Assembly (NCBI GenBank): GCA_005406025.1 | Contig: BGZK01000876.1 | Span: forward strand, 186,001-250,000 | DNA: 64,000 nucleotides | Origin: Eumeta japonica | Lineage: Eukaryota > Arthropoda > Insecta > Lepidoptera > Psychidae | Direction: 5' to 3' | Shown here: piece after piece, positions 13,600 through 24,129 of the stretch | Position numbering within the stretch: position 1 is the stretch's first letter | How the letters are laid out: each line of letters starts with the position of its first letter | Notes under the pieces: model-generated | The model's input: only the letters and a program-made list of their open reading frames with translations | What the model was told of the DNA's origin: nothing | Databases searched by the model: none | Translations under genes and position numbers: made by a program

Positions 13600-13869
13600 G
13601 AAGCGGGTGTCGATCTCTTTGAAAGCGAACCATACCGTGAATGACGTTAGGTCGTAACTCGACCGGCCAATGAGATATCGGGCTTCTATCATAATCAACG
13701 TTTTGAATTGAGAACGCAGAAAGCTCAGTTCGTCTCAGAGCTTCGTACTGAGCGAACGTTTTTAGTTATACACTCGCTCATAGCAAATTGAATTTGTATA
13801 AATATATATTTTTATTTTATTTTAGTCCCGTTAAGATGAAGGCGTCAGACTCCGCTTCCGTTATTTAAG
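13600..13869 (+). promoter_or_regulatory. Candidate promoter and short noncoding first exon
   Basis: A block with CpGs and a CCAAT (near 13669) is followed by TATAAATA at 13797-13804. About 28 bases later comes an initiator-like TTAGTCC at 13823, and then a strong donor AAG|GTGAGT with the exon end at 13869. Between them sits a complete ten-codon uORF (ATG at 13836, TAA at 13866-13868), ending one base before the donor. This is what a leader exon looks like, and the nearest downstream gene on this strand is VMAT. TTTTATTTTATTTTAG just before the exon also resembles an acceptor, so it could be an internal noncoding exon instead. Confidence 0.35.
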
Positions 13870-14770
13870 GTGAGTGCATTTTGTTCCATATAAAAATTCT
13901 CATGAAAAAAAAGAAAGCATTTTTAAGGTTTTATTGAAGAGATTCAAGGGATAATTGTGAAATTTCTCCTTTGAGTTAGACAAATAATTGAATTGTCAAT
14001 TGCGAAGGAAACTTGCCTTCGCGGTTGCTTTTATTGTAAATAAGAATGCTTTTATTTTCAAATAAGGGATTTTATTATATTTGTTCATTTATAAAGAAAT
14101 TAGAGATTCCGTTGTCGATCTTTAATATCGAATTATTTTAAAATACAAGCCGTATCGAATCGCTATATAGTTTAATATGGGAATATATTAAATTTGTTTT
14201 TATTTATTTTTAATTATGAAATAATATCACATTAAATAGCGTTGCGCTTGACGGTTTTTTTTTCTTAATGAATTAATTGTAACAAATGATATATGTACCA
14301 CTTATATTTCAAATTCAAATTCATCTTCAGGAATAACATGGCGCCAATAAAGATACTTAAGGATAAAAAGTGGGATATATTTTTTTTAATATACAACAAA
14401 CTCCTTTTTCATTAGTAACATAATACGAATAAAAATCCATGATGGTTTGCCAACATTGTTGTTGGCAAAACTCACTTTTTTAACTAAGTACCAGGACAGA
14501 GAAATGCAATTATAGACAACTCACAAGATGCGTTCCAAAATAATTATCAACATTCATTTATGAACCGTACTTAAATATGACAACCCGCGAAATGGACATT
14601 TCGGTAGATGTTCACATTTGAAATCTCTATTATTATCTTTGAAATAGAATTAATTCTTTATTGTCTATGAACGGAGTTCACTTCAACAATGATGCCGTCG
14701 GGTATTGTCAGATTTTATCATCCCGCTACTACAATTTTATACGAGCTTTTAATAAATATTATTGGACCTT

Positions 14771-14955
14771 CACGCTAGCCCAGTGCGGGTCGGGGTAGTC
14801 AGCGACCGTTGTCGCCTTTATTCGAGGCACGCGACGGATGGTATGATAATATAATTCGAGTCAAAACTCCATCGGTCATGTTCAGAATCGAACTTAGTGC
14901 CTTCTTATACGAAGGCGACGGTTTTAACCACCGAACTACATTGCTATTGCGTCAG
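14771..14955. mobile_element. LINE/SINE tail (CTAGCCCAGTGCGGG family)
   Basis: CACGCTAGCCCAGTGCGGGT, then a body ending AATCGAACTTAGTGCC and GGTTTTAACCACCGAACTAC. This resembles the very common lepidopteran RTE-type tail with its conserved GATCGAACCC and TTAACCACTAGGCTA blocks. Recognised from memory. Diverged relatives are at 28180-28420 and 51630-51835, and a partial one at 5735-5870. Confidence 0.6.
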
Positions 14956-15354
14956 TTGTATACGTGGAAATATTTAAAGTGCGGAATGGGGGTTTCGCGT
15001 TCCAGCACTTATTAAATTAGGGCCCAGGTGGAAATTCGTCGAGACCTCAATTCTAGACCTTCGTGTGGGCGCAACGTTGAAGCTGGAAGATTTAATTTGG
15101 CCACGGCCAGCCGTCGGCGCGGGTTCCGAAGCGGAAACGGCCAAGCGCTAGGCTGAATTCCGCATAAAAGATTCCGTTGTATGTAATGTATGTAGTGTTG
15201 AGAGCTTTGCTCACGGAACTCTTGATTGGATGAGTCGACGAGCGCATTTGCCCTTTACCTCAACAGTCTATGCAAATTTGCTTAATAGTGCTTATATTAA
15301 CTATAAAAGTTACTATTGATAAACAACAATAATTTAAATGTGGGAGAACCAATT

Positions 15355-15590
15355 AGACTGACAAAAATTGATCGGTAAGATACGACACTCTCACAGAGTG
15401 TCCACGTGAAGTAGCAGCTTCCGCTGTTGTGGTTCGTCCAGCGAGTGAGATTACCGGTGGTCCACTCACCCTCCATCACTCCACTCCCCTCCATCAGATA
15501 TCTTATTTGACTCAAGACGCCGACATCGCACTGGTAACACCTTGGGTGCTAGTATTGTCCATGTTTAACCATGACCACCTGTTTTCTGAA
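15355..15590 (-). mobile_element. SINE-like repeat, reverse, long copy
   Basis: CACGTGAAGTAGCAGCTTCC, ATTACCGGTGGTCCACTCAC, CTCCATCAGATATCTTATTT and CATGACCACCTGTTTT match the reverse complement of the family. The short open frames across it are accidental. Confidence 0.75.
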
Positions 15591-16042
15591 GCCCCACAAA
15601 CGCGTCTACCTCTAGGAAAAAATAAAAAAGGAAAAAAATTGCCTATAAAAATAAAACGATTAAAAAATATAAATGATGCTTCAAAATCAGTACTGGACAT
15701 ATCTTGTGCATTAATAAAAGCGCACAAGTCAAATGAAATATGTTTATTTTTCTTTTTTGTGTAAGTCTCACTAAAATTCCTTCTCGATATCCTATTGAAA
15801 ACATTGTTATGGTGTTGCAGTGTAAAAATTTTTGAGATATACCATTTTTTTCTTAATTCTTTTAGGATTTTCCTTAGGATCACTAAACACAAAAAAAAAA
15901 TGGCGAAAATTCGCTGAGACATATAATGCACGTCACAGTCGCGAATATTTAAGTTTCACTCCCGGGAATACAATCGAGTCAGGAATAGGCGGTTGTAAAA
16001 CGATCGAAGAACACACTCGACGGGCGGATACGGCGACGGATC

Positions 16043-16087
16043 CTAGGCTAAAATGATCTAGATCACATCTAGATCATTTTAGCCTAG
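16043..16087. repeat. 45-bp palindrome with perfect 21-bp arms
   Basis: The left arm 16043-16063 (CTAGGCTAAAATGATCTAGA plus T) is the exact reverse complement of 16067-16087, with a 3-base spacer, CAC. It may be a foldback transposon end or an insertion scar, and it could also be an inversion artefact. No gene adjoins it. Confidence 0.95.
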
Positions 16088-16562
16088 ATATACAATACAA
16101 TGAAGTGATCTACGTCTACCCAGTACCGAGATTTTCGCCTTCGATAGGCGTTCGCCACGCGAAATATTGTGATATTCTATGCATCCAGAAGGATTGCATA
16201 AGTCTAGCTTTAGCATTGACGATTGCATTGCAAACGAAAAATTTGCTTTAAGGGATTAAACTTGTTGAGAGAAGAAAAACTGGTCAAGTGTTTGTCGTAC
16301 TCGTGCGGATAGGGTTCCATACCATAACACATCACTTCAGCCCTCTGCGAAAGAAATATTTTATTCACGCCTTCACTTCGCTGCTCCTTTTTTAGGTATT
16401 TCTAAACAGTCTCCATCTTTTTTTAGATCTTCCTGTGAGCTATGAGTGAAGCCTTTTATTTCGTATTTTTTTTTAATTTCGATTCAGTAATTCCTCACAT
16501 TAGAGACTGGTCGCTTTTTTTATATTTTCATTAATATCTTTTAAACTGTACATTTTAGAATT

Positions 16563-16566
<4 letters not shown>

Positions 16567-16643
<77 letters not shown>
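16567..16643. repeat. (AT)n microsatellite, about 77 bp
   Basis: An uninterrupted AT dinucleotide run of about 38 units, likely to be length-polymorphic. Confidence 0.98.
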
Positions 16644-16646
<3 letters not shown>

Positions 16647-17369
16647 ATAGTCATAATAAAGCCGTTCATGTTACGTGTCGGGTTTGATTAAACTTTTTAA
16701 TTTGCTCATTGGCTGCTATAATTGAAATTCGTTTAATTACGCTGTATGCTCGTGTACGGGTCGCCGTATTCGTTCAGCAGAATCAGAGAAAACGGTAGTG
16801 ACAGCACGACACACGGACAGAGAGTGGTTCCATAAGGTTCCCGTTTTTCATCGGGTGTACGGAACCCTAAAAATGAGGGCGCTTCGGGGCATCGTAAATC
16901 GAGAGACGGCGGGTCAGCAACGGGCAGCGAAAGAATTATACCCCGATTATGGGCGAGCTGACCTATGGTTTTCAAATTAAGTGACATCGCAGCATCTACG
17001 CCAACGGTCGTCAGCCGTCCCCGAGCCGCGCTCGGCCGGAGTGAGGAGCTTATCAATCCAGACCCCGGATCTCGATTCTGCCCCCGGTCCCGCCTTCAGT
17101 CCAATACCGGCTGAGGCTCCAATTTTGTGCGGAGCCGGAACCAATGCTACCTCACCCGGGGATCGTGCAGATTTCTACTAGTGTTAGAATTTTTAAAATC
17201 TTTGCAGTAGTTCGATACGATAGCACAAATAGACGGACGAAGTCGTATACAAATGGTAGTAAATATGATAAAAGTCAATCGACTACTCGTCGATTTTTAT
17301 GGCCACAAACGTATGGAGGTTGAATTATATATATATATATTTTCTATAAACTTTCCACGTCTATTTCTC

Positions 17370-17645
17370 AGAAGGGTGGGCAGAGACCACAGATCTCCAC
17401 ATGCCATACGATCCTTGCATATCTATCTCGCATCACCGACATCCACGCCAGCTCGTCGGTTTCTGATACTTAAAATTTGGCCCTCTTTTAATATACCACC
17501 AATTTTGTCTGCATAGTATTTTCTAGGGCGACCCTTGCCGACCTTTTCATCAAGCACGTTTGCTCTATGGATTTGTCGTCAGTCTACCGTCATTCACCCT
17601 TTTCAGATGGTCAAACCCTCACAACCCACGTGTTTCTACTCTAGT
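17370..17645 (-). pseudogene. Decayed LINE reverse-transcriptase C-terminus (RTE-like)
   Basis: On the minus strand, one frame reads FDHLKRVNDGRLTTNP, then GRQGSP and KILCRQNWWYIKRGPNFKYQ, WRGCR and, after a shift, RSVVSAHPSE. It is broken by several stops. This is the conserved tail of retroposon ORF2 proteins of the type WFGHVERMNDNRLTKQI, GRGRPRKxxxDQIGxILKKG and RRACMKRV. It is a dead 5'-truncated remnant, and a strong sign of insect transposon content. Confidence 0.65.
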
Positions 17646-17821
17646 CGCCGGATCTCTTTAACCACACCGTGGTTCAAAGTCTGTCAGAAGTAAGGTCAAT
17701 GTCAAATAAATTATTTATGGAGGCGACATATAGTTGCTAAAATCTGACATCGGTGTGTGATTCTTCGTGAACACACGATGTGACAAACAAACGAAATAAT
17801 TTAATGTTATTTGTTTATTAC

Positions 17822-17824
<3 letters not shown>

Positions 17825-17893
<69 letters not shown>
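17825..17893. repeat. (AT)n microsatellite, about 69 bp
   Basis: An uninterrupted AT dinucleotide run. The minus-strand open frame over it is a meaningless Tyr-Ile repeat. Confidence 0.98.
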
Positions 17894-17896
<3 letters not shown>

Positions 17897-18054
17897 CAAT
17901 GTAATTTAACGTTAGAAACGTTCTAAATAAGCCCTCGTTGGTAATTGAAAAAGAAATTATAAAAGCGATAAATAGCAAAAATACTTGTATAATTGTTTAC
18001 GTATCGCAGTGGGTGTCTTAGCTTCGCACTTCCAGTATATATATAAACACCTTA

Positions 18055-18250
18055 GATGCCTTCGGTGGTTTTGTTAGTCGGTCAGTCAGCGAGTTTCAGT
18101 CCGAATTTCCAGTTTCTAAGCATAGCGGATTATAGACACCCTTGGTAATCGACAGCCAGTCAGTCGGTCAGCCGGCCAGTCTATGGGAGTACAGATTTAC
18201 GTAAATAGATAGATATTAACCGTTCCTATGGTACCCCGCCGCCGCCCGCC
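18055..18250. other. CAGT/GGTCAG-rich block, unrecognised
   Basis: Reiterated GTCGGTCAGTCAGCGAG and CAGCCAGTCAGTCGGTCAGC appear in two separate clusters, followed by GCCGCCGCCCGCCCGCCGCC. It may be a decayed retroposon leader or a low-complexity regulatory block. No coding sense seen. Confidence 0.3.
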
Positions 18251-18434
18251 CGCCGCCCAAATCAACAGGTGCGTTTCTCAGCCGCCCAAACAACACTTGT
18301 TGCGTTGGGCGGCTCCTTTTTTCATTTTGGATGGAAGCATGTATGCATGTTTATTTCGAGTTTCGTTCGTTCTCGCTTACTTCGTAAGGGGGAGAGTGTA
18401 AATTTTTTTTTTCCACCGTTTATTCGAGGGGTAA

Positions 18435-18680
18435 GCGTGCATGCGAACCATCGGAGAGTGAATAGTCACCGCTGTCCATGGACACTAGCAATCCCGGTGG
18501 AGTCATCAGTGCGTTGCCGGCCTCTTGGAAAGGAATACGGTGTCTAAAGGAGGGGAGATCGGGATGATGGAGAGCGAGAAGGGGAGTTGGCCACCGGAAC
18601 TCTCACTCGTTGGATGAAAGGCAACAGCTGAAGCTGCTACTTCACGTACTTGTTCTGTAAAAATCTCGGTATCCGGGATC
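18435..18680 (+). mobile_element. SINE-like repeat (CCATGGACACTYGC family), long copy
   Basis: One of the most complete copies. It runs from ATGCGAACCATCGGAGAGTG through CACCGCTGTCCATGGACACT, GCGTTGCCGGCCTCTTGG and GGCCACCGGAACTCTCACTC to GCAACAGCTGAAGCTGCTAC and TTCACGTACT. Confidence 0.8.
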
Positions 18681-19164
18681 GTGAATCAAAATCAAGAGCA
18701 CGAAGACTATATTTATTTGATCAGTTCCTCAAATTGTCTGTCCATCAATTCTATACATACTCAATATGACACAATAAGTACTTTCAATTCAGGTTTTTAT
18801 TATAACCGAGGGCTCTGTACGTGGTCAAGAGCCCTGATCAACTTTTTTTAACTCCTCTCCATTGCTTTTCTGGCCAACTAACCTTCTATTTTCACAGTCT
18901 AGCTCAATTGAACCCAAACGGAGTCCACGTTCAAAGGACCGGCCGCGGAGGCCGGATGCCTTATAGGCCACCCACACCTAACCCATCTCCTGTAATATTC
19001 ATTGAAATTGTAACCAAGTAGTAGACTACTTCGTTATGTAGAAAAAATGCGAGTTTACGAAGTTGAATAACGATATTTTAAAAAAATCAATAATTCTGAA
19101 TATTATTCATAAAGGATCCAATTAGTATTAAGCATGTACAAGGGAAAAAGTGTATTTAAAAAAA

Positions 19165-19590
19165 AAGGTCAAGTGCGAGTCGGGTCCGGACTCTGGAGGT
19201 CCCGTAGGGACCTTGAGGACAACATAACATATTTGTGTTATATGTTTACAAATGGACAACGTGTCTTCTGTCATTGAGTTCGTCATTTTTAGAGTATGCT
19301 TATCACCGAGCATTATACTTGCATCAAATTCGGTGCTTGTGTGTTATAACAGTTTTTTTGATACATCTAAAATAAAATAAAAAAGTAAAAAAAACTAGTT
19401 TTTGTATCGGTCTCCTCTTAATTTCTTTAATATATTTTTTTAATTATTTAATAATATATCGCCATAATAACATATATTTTCTGAAAATTTACACCGCGCC
19501 AATACGATTTAAAAGATGTAATTCTTTAATGGTAACCTTCCGGCGTGGGCTTAGGGTCCCGTTGGCATACTTTGAGCACGGAACCCTACA
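19165..19590 (+). mobile_element. Dispersed AAGTGCGAGTCGG/GGAACCCTA element
   Basis: The head GGTCAAGTGCGAGTCGGGTC and the tail GGGTCCCGTTGGCATACTTT with CACGGAACCCTACAAG mark the two ends of one copy. The interior is AT-rich without coding potential. Partial copies of the same family are at 16795-16870, 21118-21205, 24990-25030, 32340-32420 (reverse), 39893-39960, 45665-45740 and 54930-55000. Confidence 0.6.
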
Positions 19591-20039
19591 AGCGACTTAC
19601 GTCAAATCCACTTGTCATATGACTACTTCATAAAGTTGTACCGTATCCTTTTCTTCGTTGTCAGTTCTATTAGATAACAATCCCTGTGCTCAACACATAT
19701 TTAAAGGCAGATTTCATGGATATAACATTTGTCTATATTCTTAATTAAGATTACAGTAAAACCCTAAAAACATAAATTTATTATATATTTAACAATTATA
19801 TATACACTGTAATAATTATCAAAATATTATACGTACAGACGGAACCTACAAGTTTGTGTAGTGTAATATAGATGTGCATATATATAATAGACAGACAGAC
19901 ACGCGAATATTCCAAGTTTTCGCTAATATAACACCGAAATTGGCACGTTTGCAATCCCGTTGAAATCATAACTTATCGACGCCATCAAACGGTCGTTAGT
20001 TACCGAAGAAGAATGTATAAGATCTACGCCGACGCTTTC

Positions 20040-20130
20040 AGAAGATTTCCCGGGAGTTCCGAGCGCCGTTTAGTATAAAAGGTGGGAGCTGTTTTAGGAT
20101 TTCCCGATAATCACTCCCAGCGGGGACGAA
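20040..20130 (+). promoter_or_regulatory. Candidate TATA promoter
   Basis: TATAAAAGG at 20074-20082 is a full TATA consensus. It lies in a locally GC-rich stretch (GAGCGCCGTTTAG before it, CTCCCAGCGGGGACGAAGG after it). ATCACTCC at about 20110-20117 is the nearest initiator-like site, at a rather long spacing of about 39 bases. No open frame of interest follows. It could be a distal VMAT promoter or part of a transposon. Confidence 0.2.
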
Positions 20131-20484
20131 GGTGGAGATATATTCTCGGTCCGGAGATATCGGTTTAATTTTAACGGCGCTTCAATCCCTAACGGATCGT
20201 AGTCGATTTCACGTCTGTCCGTTTGTTTGTCTTCAAGTTTGACCACGTGGAAGATGAGGATTATATAAAGAAAGAATGCGTGTTGTTGTAAGAATGTATT
20301 TAATTAGGTTCTGATCATGAAATACGGTTCTGGTCACGAATGAATTGTATTTTTAATTGAAATCGGTCTATTTGTTGAGGCTTAAGTTCTCTGGTTTCGT
20401 AGAAGTTAAGCCTCAATTTTCATCTATTTTTTCAAGTAGAACTAGTTATTTTAAAATTCTATTTTTTCATGTACAACAGTATCG

Positions 20485-20820
20485 GGGGACAGACGGGCAT
20501 TCGAGCTACGAAAGGGTAGGTGGTCACCCAAGCCCACGGACATTTGTAACCGCAGACGAGTCACCAGTGCGTTGCCAGGTTCTTGTGCAGGAATAGGATA
20601 TCTGATGGAGGCTGGAGTGGGTCGATGGAGAGGAGAGTAGGCCGATGGAAGAGGTAGTGGGAACCGGATGGAACTGGGCTACCGGACGAAACGCAACATC
20701 GAAAACTGTTCTTCCTTGTGTCCGTGTTCTTTGAGAGTGCGGTTTATTACCGGTCGAGCAGACCCATCCTCGTACTGCAACCAAGCTTACTGCAGCATGG
20801 CAGCAGGGTTCTACGACATC
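20485..20820 (+). mobile_element. SINE-like repeat (CCATGGACACTYGC family)
   Basis: GTGGTCACCCAAGCCCACGG, GTGCGTTGCCAGGTTCTTG, GGATATCTGATGGAGG and GAAACGCAACATCG follow the family order. It is followed within 60 bases by a reverse-oriented copy. Confidence 0.75.
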
Positions 20821-20873
20821 TATATAAAATAAAAAAGAAGGCATATTTAAGATCCTGGCAATAAGCATAAATC

Positions 20874-20985
20874 ATCCCGCCCAAGAGGCCGGCAACGCAA
20901 TGATGACTCCTATGGGGTTGCTACTGCACATGGGCGGCGGTGACCTCCTACTCTTTGGCGGCACATAGCTCGTTTGCCTCTTGAG
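20874..20985 (-). mobile_element. SINE-like repeat fragment, reverse
   Basis: CAAGAGGCCGGCAACGCAAT, then GCACATGGGCGGCGGTGACC and GCTCGTTTGCCTCTTGAG. This is the widespread lepidopteran CATGGGCGGCGGTGACC end on the minus strand, facing the copy just before it. Confidence 0.8.
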
Positions 20986-21459
20986 ATTTCTATAAAAAGC
21001 TCTCCCGTTGGATCTCTCACACAGTACAGCTTGCAAAACTCTTGTTTTAAATGTTTAATTTAATTCCCAAAAGTGATCTCCATATTAAACATCCATTTGT
21101 TTATATTACATGTCCGTGCTTTGAGTCGCGGACAGACAAACCGACAGACAGTGATCCTATAAGGGTTCCGTTGTTTTTCATTCGGATGCACGGTACCCTG
21201 AAACGAGTCGTAGAAGTGTGTCTTCGATTTTTCCCCTCCTTATATTCCAAAACCAGTAGTGAGTTTGCATTAACTATCAATCTATAAATATACGACATCT
21301 ACGAAACTATAAGTTCGTTTGAGTTAACCTTTGGCGTAGTTAATATTTTCGGGAGTTAGACGCAAACTGAGAACGAATTTTACGCAAATCCAATCTAAAA
21401 AAAATTTCATAACTATACGTCTACGCGGGCGGAACTGCGGGCAAAGGCTAGTAAGAGTG

Positions 21460-23929
21460 TAAGGCGGATGATTGCATTTGAATAAAAGTTTATTTTAATT
21501 TAATTTTCCTTATTACCAATTATCAAAACTCGTTGGCCCATATACAGTTATATATTATTTCTTTAAACACAACGATTGCATCCGATAAAAGTAAATATTT
21601 ATTAATAGTATGCGATTATTTTCTCATCGCCAGGTTGGGGAAATGCACTCGGTTCTGTTGAAGTCGTATGTGTACGACCTTTTAATTTCGTATCGAAGGC
21701 CTAGGACCGTCCAACTTGCTCGTCCTGTGTGGGTTAGGGGACTACTGTGAGGGTTAGGGGACTACTGTGAGGGTTAGGGGACTACTGTGAGTGTTAGGGG
21801 GCTACTGTGAGGATTAAGGGACGCTGACGACAGTCGTCAGCGATACGATTATGACCACCATTCCGGCGATAGACTTAGAGTCATATTAATAAACGTCACT
21901 CAAATGATGCGCCATCTCAGGAAGTAACCTGGGAGCGAGACATATATAATTTTCTACAGCGAAGCAATGTCTCTGTCTCACTCTTTCCACTCTCAAGATG
22001 GAAGTTGACACTCAAGTGTGCTTCATTTGTGCGACCCATAAAATTTCTTAGTTACTGAGTCAAAAGTCATTGTTTTACTATCCAGTCTGGTTCCCATGTG
22101 CCATTTTTCTCGAATTCCACTTTGCAGAAAATTACGACCGACGCGTCGTTCGACGCGTTATGGCATTTGGAAGATTTTTGGAAAATTTTAAATCCCGTAT
22201 GTAATAATTGCAAAAGTTGTAAACAATTTATTAAAAAAAAAAAGTGGAGGGGGTTTCGCTTTTTGCCAATATCTCAGAAACTATTATAGATATCGGAAAT
22301 AAAAAAAAAAATTTGTGAAGAGCAGGAAATCTAAAATAAAATCTCACTTCTCGGAACTCTACCTCGGAACTCGGAACATTTATCATTTTAATTTGGAGGT
22401 AAAAATAGGACTAACAACGGACCAAAATACTCCCGCGCGCTTGGCGGCATTTTCATTAAAACAATTATTTCTTTGTTGTTAAATATGAATATTAAGGAGT
22501 AATAAAATTTCGATTCTTGCAGTATTCATTAATGAAAAAAATCTGTTTTTTTTTTCCACAATTTTTTAATCAGTTGTGCAATTGTTGAACAAGGTTTTTT
22601 TATAAGTTGAAATTTTACATAAAATCGCTGATAATTCGAAAACCAAGACTTCTGAGATTTTTTCTAATCCTTGGATCAATTATTACAAAGCTATAAAAAA
22701 CCTTCCCGTTTCAAAAAAAAAATCATAAATGTTGTTTTTTATTTTCTTAATTAACAATGTAATGGAAGTAATTAAAAATTAAACAATCGCATAATATATA
22801 TTTTTTTAATTATTGCAATTATTTCAATTTTTATGGCTACAAACCACAAAAACATATATCTATTTTTTAATTTTTTACTTCATTTGTTGAAATGATTGTT
22901 AAAAATAGAATCATTGTTTAGGTGGTACACTAATTTTATTTCGTGGAAATGTATTCTTGATAAAAATTACCACTTTAAGAAGAAAAATATTTCTAAAAAA
23001 AAATTATTGCGTAAATTAGATTTGACTTGCTTATTAGACTAACCAACAGCTTTTTTTTACGCTTCAATATTAAAATTAAGAAACCATTTTTCTAAATCAT
23101 TGTTTGTCTTGCTCTTTCATTATCGATTTTTTTTATTATTTAATAAATAATTTGTACAAACAATTGAATGTTTACGCCGTATTCTGAATGGCCTATTGCT
23201 TAACAAAAACAATCGTGTATAATTTTTGGAAACAATTTTTTTTTCTATTTTTTATATTTTAAATATATGTCTTTAATATTACCTTTTTTGGGTATTTCTT
23301 TCTCATTGTCATTTAAATGTTTTATAAACTTTTGAAGATACGATGACAACACTTAGTGTGTTTTCTTTCCCATTAAAAATGGAATAAGTACATTTTTGAT
23401 ACAGAGATCTAATATTAATATTTATTTACTTCTTCATTACGTATTGTTTATGAAAAATTAATAAAAAAAAATTAGTAAATAAATAATAAGATTAGAGTTT
23501 TGGTTTAAAGTTGTACTCATTGAATTTTAAATTGGAAAAAACAAGCATTCCAGGTGATTTTGTGTTGATAGTTTAAGAAAAAAACAAGGACATTAGGTGG
23601 TTTTGTGTTGATAGTTTAAGTTGTTTAAGATTTAGTTGAAAAATTCTGATTCCTATTCGAAAAAAAGAGCTCATGTGAACCAGACTAAATACCTTTTATT
23701 TATTAGTGAAATCGAACAAACTTCGAAAGAATTAACAAACGGATCAAAATTGAAATTATCAAGTAAGTGACAGTGTGTTCAGGCTTACACAGAAGGGTAG
23801 TATTTTAACAAATTATCATTTTAATTCTCGATATTTGTAGTTTTTATATGAGAAATTAATTAAAATAGCGCCACGGAAGCTATAACAATAATAAATATCT
23901 AAAATATTAATTTAATCTTGAACGCGTCC
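21460..23929. other. AT-rich intergenic DNA
   Basis: Apart from the 20-bp repeat at 21.73 kb and a two-copy direct repeat (GATTTTGTGTTGATAGTTTA near 23554, a near copy near 23600), this is AT-rich sequence with homopolymer runs and no gene that I can support. Confidence 0.6.
21731..21830. repeat. 20-bp tandem repeat (about five copies)
   Basis: GGGTTAGGGGACTACTGTGA repeats head to tail: three exact or near-exact copies, then two diverged ones (GTGTTAGGGGGCTACTGTGA, GGATTAAGGGACGCTGA). The TTAGG inside it matches the insect telomere unit, but the spacing and context do not. Confidence 0.9.
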
Positions 23930-24125
23930 AATGGCAAATGGTCAGGGACGGAACGCGGCGCCATCTTGCGGAAGCGGGTCGTTAGCGCGCTCGGCTCATT
24001 TCCGGTGCGCCATGTTGGATTCTTTTCTGTTATACAACCGCCACGACCGCCATCTTTCAACGTTTTCGTTTCTTAATTGCTGCAATATTTTCGGTACTTC
24101 GATTCGAGTGGGTATTTTTAAATAA
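23930..24125 (+). promoter_or_regulatory. CpG-rich, TATA-less promoter-like segment with three GCCAT motifs
   Basis: This GC-rich island lies within very AT-rich DNA, 2.3 kb upstream of the VMAT start codon. It contains GCGCCATCTTGCGG, GCGCCATGTTGG and CGCCATCTTT, all close to the YY1/Pho-type core GCCATNTT, in the same orientation within about 100 bases. Such clusters occur in TATA-less promoters and in Polycomb-response-like elements. The short open frame across it has no recognisable domain. Confidence 0.3.
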
Positions 24126-24129
24126 ATTT

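Larger units (their letters stand above)
1..13600. other. Upstream region with no recognisable gene
   Basis: Open frames here are short and have no family signature. Identifiable content is limited to the repeats listed separately. Other visible structure: a diverged direct duplication at 6863-6985 and 7090-7215, a small hairpin at about 7520-7543, degenerate CCGGTC/CCGATT-type blocks at about 2175-2310 and 4080-4280, and moderately GC-rich unannotated blocks at 9280-9500, 9640-9960 and 12535-12700. The last three could be old transposon coding remnants or regulatory DNA, and I cannot choose between these. Confidence 0.6.

Noticed and set aside
17715..17978. A frame encoding a Tyr-Ile repeat
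   Set aside because: It is simply the translated AT microsatellite.
21731..21830. Interstitial telomere (TTAGG) array
   Set aside because: TTAGG occurs once per 20-bp unit within other sequence, not as tandem pentamers.
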